DNA of 11,366 bases from assembly GCA_903840235.1 (NCBI GenBank), contig CAIMFE010000116.1, forward strand, positions 1 to 11,366, given 5' to 3'. This document shows, piece after piece, positions 7,379-11,366 of the stretch (the first letter of the stretch is position 1; the number at the start of each line of letters is the position of its first letter). The notes beneath the pieces are model-generated. The model ran no database searches and was not told where the DNA came from. It saw nothing but the letters and a program-made list of their open reading frames with translations. This DNA is from an uncultured Opitutia bacterium (GTDB taxonomy: Bacteria; Verrucomicrobiota; Verrucomicrobiia; Opitutales; UBA953). The position numbers and the translations under genes are program-made.

Positions 7379-7813
7379 TTAAATTTTATTTTTAGCCTCA
7401 GCGATGATGCGAGAGCTGCTGTCGATTTTTGCACCTAAGCCATCGATTAAGTGGGCACCGTATTTTTGGAGCACAGTCATTTCTGGAATATTCCCAGCGT
7501 TACGATCGCCACCCTTACAGAAGACCACGTCATGGCCTTGGGCTTTAGCTTCTTTGATTAAAACTTCCAACGTCGCACACACGGAGCCGTCTTGATCAAT
7601 GGCTAAGATGGCACGGTCGACCACACGGAGTGCGGTCGTCACGGCCAGGCGAGTATCTTGATCGATAAAGGCTTTGCCTTTTTTCAAGGCGGCTTGGACA
7701 TCGTTGTTAACAATCACCCAAAGTTTATCGCCCTGCTCTTTTGATAAATTAAGTAATTCTAAATGCCCACGATGCATGGGATCAAAATATCCGCTGGTGA
7801 TTGCTATTTTCAT
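7379..7813 (-). CDS. Stand-alone nucleotidyltransferase of the HldE C-terminal/TagD (cytidylyltransferase-like) family
   Basis: This 144 aa single-domain protein has the HIGH-type signature GYFDPMHRGHLELL (8-21, HRGH 14-17) near the N terminus. It also has VIVNND (33-38), CKGGDRNAGNIPE (99-111) and SSSRII (132-137), which correspond to the KGGD and ST/SxII blocks of HldE-C/RfaE2, TagD and related enzymes. These transfer AMP or CMP from the NTP to a phosphate or sugar phosphate. No ribokinase-type kinase domain is fused or adjacent, so ADP-heptose synthesis by a bifunctional HldE is not indicated. Substrates such as glycerol phosphate, a heptose 1-phosphate or another phosphorylated headgroup are all possible. 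It is the first gene of the polysaccharide operon, preceded by a 96-nt leader with a good -10 box and no Shine-Dalgarno sequence. Family assignment is firm; the substrate is not. Confidence 0.85.
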   Translation of the reverse strand: MKIAITSGYFDPMHRGHLELLNLSKEQGDKLWVIVNNDVQAALKKGKAFIDQDTRLAVTTALRVVDRAILAIDQDGSVCATLEVLIKEAKAQGHDVVFCKGGDRNAGNIPEMTVLQKYGAHLIDGLGAKIDSSSRIIAEAKNKI

Positions 7814-7840
7814 ATGATGTTTTTTAGAAAAGCTTACAGG

Positions 7841-7863
7841 CTACCGCTCGTGCCGGGGGGTAG
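7841..7863 (-). other. Weak GC-rich hairpin in the operon leader
   Basis: A CTACC/GGTAG inverted repeat (arms 7859-7863 and 7841-7845) encloses a 13-nt C/G-rich loop within the presumed 5' leader of the operon. It stands out against the AT-rich flanks. The stem has only 5 bp and there is no U tract after it, so it is not a terminator of the regulator gene. It could be a minor leader structure or nothing. Confidence 0.2.
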
Positions 7864-7878
7864 ACCGGAACGTGAAGT

Positions 7879-7884
7879 ATTATA
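7879..7884 (-). promoter_or_regulatory. Candidate -10 box of the polysaccharide operon promoter
   Basis: On the minus strand a perfect TATAAT is preceded by an A/T-rich tract (TTTTATTAGTAAAAA). It lies between the regulator stop codon and the first operon gene. No convincing TTGACA-like -35 element exists 16-18 nt upstream (closest AAGGCT). If real, the promoter would depend on an activator or extended contacts. Transcription would begin near 7872 and give a leader of roughly 60 nt. Confidence 0.45.
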
Positions 7885-7909
7885 TTTTTACTAATAAAAT
7901 CAGCCTTAA

Positions 7910-8431
7910 TTACGCCTCAGGGGGAGGGAGTAAAAAGGTGGAGAGTTCGAGTGCTCGACTATTCCAGCGCTGTAAGCGCGTGAGCCGATCAATCACCTCT
8001 GCCGAGAAATTTTGGTCAGACGCCTCATCCACTAATTTTTGGAGTAGTGGTTTCGACTCTTCTAAACTGGGAAGAACCTGGTTGCGCAATAAACCCACCA
8101 GGGAAGCTGCTAAAGACGGCGAAGGGTGCCAGCGCTCCCGACGACTTCCCTGGACCTTAATGGACTCCACCATTCCATTACCCTTAAGGAACCTAAGTCC
8201 TTGACTGACAGAGCCTTTGCTTATCCCTAGACGGCCTTGAATAACATCAAATTCAAGGGCTTCAGGCGAGCTGTATAAAAGAGCATAGATCTCCGCAACC
8301 GACCTTTGAACACCCAAAATCGCGGCCATCTTTACAAAAAACTTTATCAACTCCTTTTCCTGGACTGAAAGCGGCGCAAAATGAGGCTTTTTCATGGGAT
8401 TTTTGGACGTTTTTATTGATAGTGTTATCAT
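7910..8431 (-). CDS. GbsR/MarR-family winged-helix transcriptional regulator
   Basis: This 173 aa cytoplasmic DNA-binding protein has helical flanks and a winged HTH at about residues 42-102. Residues SVAEIYALLYSSPEALEFDV (44-63) lead into GRLGISKGSVSQGLRFL (66-82), where the recognition helix is near 71-82. The wing VQGSRRERW (93-101) follows. The C-terminal half (105-165) is mostly helical, as expected for GbsR/OpcR-type dimerisation. The ATG at 8431 gives the longest form. An in-frame ATG at 8395 (MKKPHFAP) would give 161 aa and removes a poorly conserved-looking, Lys/Ser-rich dozen residues; neither start has a Shine-Dalgarno sequence. It lies 96 nt upstream of the glycan operon in the same orientation, so it probably controls that operon and possibly itself. 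Target and inducer are not deducible. Confidence 0.82.
   Translation of the reverse strand: MITLSIKTSKNPMKKPHFAPLSVQEKELIKFFVKMAAILGVQRSVAEIYALLYSSPEALEFDVIQGRLGISKGSVSQGLRFLKGNGMVESIKVQGSRRERWHPSPSLAASLVGLLRNQVLPSLEESKPLLQKLVDEASDQNFSAEVIDRLTRLQRWNSRALELSTFLLPPPEA
8417..8430. promoter_or_regulatory. Palindrome TGATAGTGTTATCA at the regulator start, candidate operator
   Basis: Perfect 5-bp arms (TGATA/TATCA) flank a GTGT centre. With one mismatch the symmetry extends to ATTGATA/TATCATT. It overlaps the annotated ATG of the GbsR/MarR-like gene, or lies just upstream of the alternative ATG at 8395. MarR-family proteins bind palindromes of about this size and often autoregulate, so this is a reasonable operator candidate. 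No copy is seen by eye in the operon leader. Confidence 0.35.
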
Positions 8432-8522
8432 TATTTACGTCCCAATAAGAGAGGTTTCGAGTTTTCATTTAAAATTGAACTTAGGCAATGGCTAAATTCT
8501 CCTTTTCTTAATTTTTCTCTAT

Positions 8523-8542
8523 AAAAAGGCCCATTTTGGGCT
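8523..8542 (-). terminator. Rho-independent terminator downstream of tRNA-Glu
   Basis: Read on the minus strand, GCCCA-AAA-TGGGC forms a 5-bp GC-rich stem (8537-8541 with 8529-8533). It is followed by C and a run of five T (8527-8523). It lies about 22 nt past the CCA end of tRNA-Glu. It therefore ends the tRNA transcript and isolates the downstream regulator, which would need its own promoter in 8432-8522. Confidence 0.7.
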
Positions 8543-8563
8543 ATTTTATTAAATTATCCACCT

Positions 8564-8640
8564 TGGCGCCCCCTTGGGGATTCGAACCCCAGTTACCTCA
8601 GTGAAAACGAGGTGTCCTGACCGGGCTAGACGAAGGGGGC
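8564..8640 (-). tRNA. tRNA-Glu (anticodon UUC), CCA encoded
   Basis: The minus strand gives a full cloverleaf. The acceptor stem GCCCCCU pairs with AGGGGGC. The D-arm region is UCGUCUAGCCCGGUCAGGAC, a typical tRNA-Glu sequence. The anticodon stem CCUCG/UGAGG has loop UUUUCAC, which puts UUC at positions 34-36. The T-arm is CUGGGGUUCGAAUCCCCA with the standard GGUUCGAAUCC core. Discriminator G73 is followed by genomically encoded CCA (8566-8564). It decodes GAA/GAG. A promoter lies just upstream and a terminator just downstream, so it is a single-gene unit or shares a message with the small upstream gene. Confidence 0.97.
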
Positions 8641-8656
8641 ACACGGTGGAATGGGG

Positions 8657-8684
8657 AACTTACGACCCTGACCACCTTGGTCAA
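8657..8684 (-). promoter_or_regulatory. Sigma70-like promoter of tRNA-Glu
   Basis: On the minus strand TTGACC (8684-8679) and TAAGTT (8662-8657) are separated by 16 nt. They are close matches to TTGACA and TATAAT. Initiation 6-9 nt further on would fall about 10 nt before G1 of the tRNA, a sensible short 5' leader removed by RNase P. Confidence 0.6.
8669..8683. promoter_or_regulatory. Perfect palindrome TGACCA-CCT-TGGTCA overlapping the tRNA promoter -35
   Basis: Six-base arms (8669-8674 and 8678-8683) with a 3-nt centre coincide with the -35 box and upstream part of the spacer of the tRNA-Glu promoter. This is a plausible repressor site, or a chance symmetry created by the -35 element. Confidence 0.3.
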
Positions 8685-8723
8685 GTATTTTGAAAGTTTA
8701 GAGAGATTTCGTTCCGCCAAGCT

Positions 8724-8897
8724 CTACCTTCCAAACAAACTACGGTCCTCTATCGGATCGGCCGAGCCTTTAGCACGCTTAAGGTGAGCATTCTTGGCGA
8801 GCACGTACCCACCCCACGCGGCCGTTCCAATAAAAATTACGATGAAGAGCAAAAACTTGATTCGCGACGTCGGAGGCAATGTTACATTTGCTTTCAT
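8724..8897 (-). CDS. Small single-pass membrane protein, 57 aa, unknown function
   Basis: An ATG at 8897 opens a 57-codon frame ending in TAG at 8724. A short polar N terminus (KANVTLPPTSR, 2-12) leads to one hydrophobic segment (about 13-34, IKFLLFIVIFIGTAAWGGYV). A basic stretch (KNAHLKRAK, 35-43) and an acidic, polar tail (SADPIEDRSLFGR, 45-57) follow. The basic flank argues that the C-terminal tail lies in the cytoplasm. A GGAAAGG stretch about 12 nt before the ATG is a weak, slightly distant ribosome site. It is one of the few Shine-Dalgarno-like sequences in the window. The gene lies upstream of tRNA-Glu on the same strand and divergent from the response-regulator-like gene. I recognise no family. 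The clean membrane-plus-tail architecture makes a real gene more likely than a chance frame. Confidence 0.6.
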   Translation of the reverse strand: MKANVTLPPTSRIKFLLFIVIFIGTAAWGGYVLAKNAHLKRAKGSADPIEDRSLFGR

Positions 8898-8913
8898 TTC
8901 GATATTTTACCTT

Positions 8914-8942
8914 TCCATAAATATTAAATCAATCCATATAAT
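8914..8942 (+). promoter_or_regulatory. Candidate promoter of the response-regulator-like gene
   Basis: A perfect TATAAT (8937-8942) has a weak -35 (TCCATA, 8914-8919) at 17-nt spacing, in the AT-rich divergent region before the plus-strand gene. The predicted start near 8949 would leave about 40 nt of leader. Confidence 0.35.
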
Positions 8943-8989
8943 CAGATAAGTAATTTATAACCCCATAAATTGCTTCATCTCTTCTCCTT

Positions 8990-9742
8990 GTGGTTGGAAA
9001 AAATAAACCATTCATAATTTTTATTATTTCCGGGGAATTCTATGTAAAAAAATTAAGCGAAGAGCTCGAGGGCGCGGGCTTTAGAGTTCAAGGATTCGAG
9101 AAAGACTCTTTGGCCCTAAAGTTTTTAGAAAGAAATAATGTGCAAGGTGTTTTCCTAACTAATCACACGTTGGAAAAATCAAAATCCCTCGTGGAAGAAA
9201 TTAAGAAAACCGGAAATCCTGCAGCGGTCTTTTGTTCGCAAGCCGAATGCAGTCCTGAAAATATTGCGGAGCTATTAAATCTTGGCTGTGATGAGTTCTT
9301 TTTGAAAACCTGTCCCGATATCGAAATCATTGCCCGGATTAAAGCCGTACTCCGCCGAAGCGAAAACGGCAAGAGTCGACAGATTGCCGCGAACATCAAT
9401 CTCGATACCGATCAATTTAACTTTCATGGCGCGACCATCAATCCGGGCCATTTAGAAATTATTTTTGATGAGAAAAATAAATTCAAATTAGGTAAAAAAG
9501 AATTAGGAATTATTTATTATCTAGCGAGCAATCCAGGCGTAATCATTAGTCGGAATAGCCTCATCCATGCCGTTTGGGGAGCACATGCCGACACCCGCAG
9601 TCGCTCCGTCGACCAGTATATCACCAAAATCAGGGTGATGTTTGAGAAATATGCTCAGGGTTTAGGTTCCTTGCGCACCTTGCATGGCATTGGCTACTGG
9701 TATGATTCGAAGACGCAGAATAAGAAAAAAGTTAATTCGTAA
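8990..9742 (+). CDS. OmpR/PhoB-like response regulator with a degenerate receiver domain
   Basis: This 250 aa protein (GTG start) has a receiver-like fold at about residues 5-124 and a winged-helix DNA-binding domain at about 160-240. The latter contains FKLGKKELGIIYYLASNPG (165-183), SRNSLIHAVWG (187-197), RSVDQYITKIR (205-215) and LRTLHGIGYWYD (228-239). This is the classical OmpR_C pattern with the SVDxxIxxLR helix and RGxGY hairpin (here LHGIGYWY). In the receiver, beta1 (PFIIFIISGEF, 7-17) lacks the acidic pair and the phosphoacceptor position falls at Thr57/Asn58 (GVFLTNHT). Ser83 and Lys106 at the switch positions remain. It is therefore likely phosphorylation-independent. No histidine kinase is nearby. 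The GTG is favoured because an in-frame stop lies just upstream (8966-8968) and the fold begins at once; there is no Shine-Dalgarno sequence. The glutaredoxin gene follows after 51 nt. Confidence 0.82.
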   Translation: MVGKNKPFIIFIISGEFYVKKLSEELEGAGFRVQGFEKDSLALKFLERNNVQGVFLTNHTLEKSKSLVEEIKKTGNPAAVFCSQAECSPENIAELLNLGCDEFFLKTCPDIEIIARIKAVLRRSENGKSRQIAANINLDTDQFNFHGATINPGHLEIIFDEKNKFKLGKKELGIIYYLASNPGVIISRNSLIHAVWGAHADTRSRSVDQYITKIRVMFEKYAQGLGSLRTLHGIGYWYDSKTQNKKKVNS

Positions 9743-9793
9743 AATTGGGCCGACTGGCTTGATTTTTGGCGGTGAGTGCCTTAACTCTAGTTT

Positions 9794-10129
9794 ATGAAAA
9801 TCAAAGCGTATCTTAAACCGAGTTGTGGTTGGTCCAACGGCGTCCGTGCTATCTTTCAAAAACATCAACTGGCCTACGAAGATGTAGATATCATCAACAA
9901 CCCCACTAATTACGCGGAGATGGTTGAACGCAGTGGTCAACGTCTTTCACCCTGTGTCGAGATCGATGGCGTGATGCTGGCCGATATTTCAGGCGATGAA
10001 GTCGAAAAATATATGTTAGAAAAAGGTCTAGTTAAACCGGTCAGTGCCGAAACCGATGTGCCGACCAACGCGCCGTGCACGGACGAAGAACACGCAAAGC
10101 AAAGAGCAAAAACTATTCGCTTCTTCTGA
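9794..10129 (+). CDS. Glutaredoxin-like protein with CGWS active site
   Basis: This 111 aa cytoplasmic thioredoxin-fold protein has beta1 KIKAYLKPS (2-10), then the active site C11-G-W-S14 at the start of helix 1. YEDVDIINNP (28-37) forms beta2. The cis-proline block LSPCVEIDGVMLAD (51-64) and SGDEVEKYM (66-74) follow. CGWS resembles the CGFS of monothiol glutaredoxins, which handle glutathione and Fe-S clusters, more than the dithiol CPYC type. The cis-Pro motif is SP rather than TVP. Extra cysteines follow at 54 and 95, and the C-terminal tail from about 80 (NAPCTDEEH at 92-100) goes beyond the core fold. Redox or deglutathionylation activity is inferred. The gene shares its direction with the response-regulator-like gene, 51 nt upstream, and may be cotranscribed with it. 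Its stop is 1 nt from that of the convergent aminotransferase gene. Confidence 0.8.
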   Translation: MKIKAYLKPSCGWSNGVRAIFQKHQLAYEDVDIINNPTNYAEMVERSGQRLSPCVEIDGVMLADISGDEVEKYMLEKGLVKPVSAETDVPTNAPCTDEEHAKQRAKTIRFF

Positions 10130-10130
10130 T

Positions 10131-11282
10131 TTACTGAGCCACGAAAGCGGCTAAAGATTCGGCCACCCAAGCTCGTTGATTCTCGGCGAGTTCTGGAAAT
10201 ACAGGGATACTCAAAACTTCTTGAGCAAGTTTTTCTGAAACGGGTGCCTGCTCGGCTCCGCGACCGATACCTTTAAAGCATTCCTGGCGATGGAGGGGAA
10301 CGGGATAATAAATTTCACAGCCAATTTTTCGCTCCGTTAAGAACTGTTTTAAAGCGTCTCTCTGACCATTTAAAACTCGGAGGGTAAACTGATTCCAAAT
10401 GCCTTCACCGGAAAAATCCTGAGGTAAAAGAATCTTAGCATCACTTTGAGCATGGGGTCCATTAAGCGATATACCCTTAACCGTACTTAATGTCTTGTGG
10501 TAAAAGAGAGCGTTTCCAGCGCGCGCACAATTATATTTGGGGAGATGAGGTAGCTTCACGTGCAATAGCGCAGCCTGCAGTGGATCCATTCTAAAATTAG
10601 CACCGATTAATTTATGAAAATATTTTGGCTGCATACCATGCACCCGCAAAATACGAGCCTTCTCAGCTAAAGCATCGTCTTGGGTAGTGACTAAACCGGA
10701 GTCGCCAAATCCACCTAGGTTTTTTGAGGGGAAGAAACTCGTCGCTCCAAAGTCTCCCACCGACATGGTTGGATGACCCTGCCAGCGCGCACCCATGGAT
10801 TGCGCAGCGTCTTCGATTAAAAATAATTTATGACTATCGGCGAACTGTCGCAGACGAACCAAGTCACAAGATTGTCCAAAGAGGTGGACCGGCATAATGG
10901 CCTTCGTTTTAGGGCCTACCTTTTTTTTCGCGTCCGCTAAATTAATATTAAAGGTATGTGCCTCTACATCCACCCAAACTGGGACCGCACCCAAGCGTGC
11001 CACCGACCCAGCGGTCGCAAAAAAAGTAAAGGCCGGGAGCAAGACTTCGTCACCAGGACCAATCCCCAAGGCCATCAGCGGTAAAAGTAAGGCGTCTGTA
11101 CCTGAAGACACGCCAATCGCATGCTTCACTTTTAAAAACTCAGCGCAGGACTTTTCGAAAGCCTCAAGGCGCGGCCCCATGATAAAGGCGTTCGACTTCA
11201 TTACTTCTTTAAAAGTCGACTCATACGCAGGTGCCAAAGCTTCGTTCTGCGGGCCGAGATCTAATAATGGAACCGTTACCAT
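10131..11282 (-). CDS. DegT/DnrJ/EryC1/StrS-family PLP-dependent sugar aminotransferase
   Basis: With the ATG at 11282 the protein has 383 aa, typical for the family, and begins VTVPLLDLGPQN, where these enzymes normally start. Motifs are SSGTDALLLPLMALGIGPGDEV (59-80), PAFTFFATAGSVARLGAVPV (83-102), IEDAAQSMGA (156-165, with Asp158 for the PLP ring nitrogen) and SFFPSKNLGGFGDSG (182-196, with Lys187 as the Schiff-base lysine). ANFRMDPLQAALL (228-240) follows. Enzymes of this kind transaminate keto-sugar nucleotides using glutamate. The FFPSKNLG form resembles dTDP- or UDP-3-keto-hexose aminotransferases, but the substrate cannot be fixed. A GTG at 11306, directly after the upstream stop, would add 8 residues. 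I prefer the ATG because GAAGAG lies 6 nt before it. It is 24 nt downstream of another minus-strand gene and convergent with the glutaredoxin gene. Confidence 0.88.
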   Translation of the reverse strand: MVTVPLLDLGPQNEALAPAYESTFKEVMKSNAFIMGPRLEAFEKSCAEFLKVKHAIGVSSGTDALLLPLMALGIGPGDEVLLPAFTFFATAGSVARLGAVPVWVDVEAHTFNINLADAKKKVGPKTKAIMPVHLFGQSCDLVRLRQFADSHKLFLIEDAAQSMGARWQGHPTMSVGDFGATSFFPSKNLGGFGDSGLVTTQDDALAEKARILRVHGMQPKYFHKLIGANFRMDPLQAALLHVKLPHLPKYNCARAGNALFYHKTLSTVKGISLNGPHAQSDAKILLPQDFSGEGIWNQFTLRVLNGQRDALKQFLTERKIGCEIYYPVPLHRQECFKGIGRGAEQAPVSEKLAQEVLSIPVFPELAENQRAWVAESLAAFVAQ

Positions 11283-11306
11283 GACTAACTCTTCATTGAG
11301 TCGCAC

Positions 11307-11366
11307 TCAGCGGGCAACATCTTTCGATTTAAATCGACTGATTAAAATCACGGTCAGGCCGAGAAT
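11307..11366 (-). CDS. C-terminal end of an upstream gene, cut by window edge
   Basis: Of the three minus-strand frames entering from the right edge, only one stays open until just before the aminotransferase gene. It reads ILGLTVILISRFKSKDVAR and ends in TGA (11309-11307). A hydrophobic stretch followed by a basic tail suggests the C terminus of an integral membrane protein in the same operon. Nineteen residues are too few to name a family. Confidence 0.45.
   Translation of the reverse strand: MLGLTVILISRFKSKDVAR

Noticed and set aside
7814..7909. A rho-independent terminator of the regulator gene in the leader.
   Set aside because: The inverted repeat is only 5 bp with a 13-nt loop and no T tract follows immediately.
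7872..8204. A 110-codon plus-strand frame lies opposite the regulator gene.
   Set aside because: It is antisense to a coherent winged-helix protein and shows no recognisable fold.
8558..8680. The 9-bp direct repeat CCACCTTGG occurs at the CCA end of tRNA-Glu (8558-8566) and upstream of the gene (8672-8680), resembling attachment-site scars.
   Set aside because: It is too short, lies on both sides of only the tRNA itself, and there is no integrase, transposase or other mobile gene in the window. Chance is the simplest explanation.
9743..9793. A terminator between the response-regulator-like and glutaredoxin-like genes.
   Set aside because: The gap has a short T run (GATTTTTGG) but no convincing stem before it.
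10131..11282. The aminotransferase as KdnA (8-amino-Kdo synthesis), linking to the unusual kdsB.
   Set aside because: The lysine region SFFPSKNLGGFGD matches keto-hexose aminotransferases rather than the KdnA pattern as I remember it. No KdnB-like alcohol dehydrogenase is nearby, and the gene is in another transcription unit.
1..11366. CRISPR array, insertion sequence, phage, toxin-antitoxin or defence genes.
   Set aside because: No regularly spaced repeats, transposase or integrase, or recognisable toxin, nuclease or antiphage domains were seen on either strand.

Overview
The window reads as chromosomal DNA of a Gram-negative bacterium. The basis is CMP-Kdo biosynthesis genes (Kdo is an LPS/capsule sugar), a polytopic O-antigen ligase/polymerase-like pair and moderate base composition. 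Translation starts almost without Shine-Dalgarno sequences, and a GbsR/MarR-type regulator sits next to the sugar operon. Together with the style of the CGWS glutaredoxin, this makes me lean towards Verrucomicrobiota (Opitutae-like). That placement is pattern memory, not proof.

Positions 1-7813 are one long leftward operon. In transcription order it holds a stand-alone HldE/TagD-type nucleotidyltransferase, gmd and fcl (GDP-mannose to GDP-L-fucose), kdsB and kdsD (Kdo activation and arabinose-5-phosphate isomerase), two tandem 553-555 aa polytopic membrane proteins of the O-antigen ligase/polymerase type, and the start of a bi-domain (zinc-dehydrogenase-like plus Gfo/Idh/MocA) oxidoreductase that runs off the left edge. 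Intergenic gaps are 0-6 nt, except for 73 nt between the two paralogous membrane proteins. A TATAAT -10 box lies in the leader between the regulator and the first operon gene. The set makes nucleotide-activated fucose and Kdo and then polymerises or transfers the glycan, as expected for LPS O-antigen or capsule. No glycosyltransferase, flippase, ManB/ManC, KdsA or KdsC is present, so they must lie elsewhere.

Positions 7910-8431 encode the GbsR/MarR-like regulator, on the same strand as the operon. Upstream of it are a rho-independent terminator, a complete tRNA-Glu(UUC) gene with its own sigma70-like promoter, and a 57-codon single-pass membrane protein gene (8724-8897). All of these are on the minus strand.

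Positions 8990-10129 are on the plus strand: an OmpR/PhoB-like protein whose receiver domain has lost its acidic phosphorylation residues, followed by a glutaredoxin-like protein with a CGWS site. The right end holds a convergent DegT/DnrJ/EryC1/StrS-type sugar aminotransferase (10131-11282, minus) and the last 19 codons of another minus-strand gene.

The most interesting points are the colinear tandem ligase/polymerase paralogues with an unusually conserved central loop, the phosphorylation-independent response regulator, the unannotated small membrane protein beside tRNA-Glu, and two palindromes at promoter or start sites. I did not see an obviously new multi-gene defence or mobile system.
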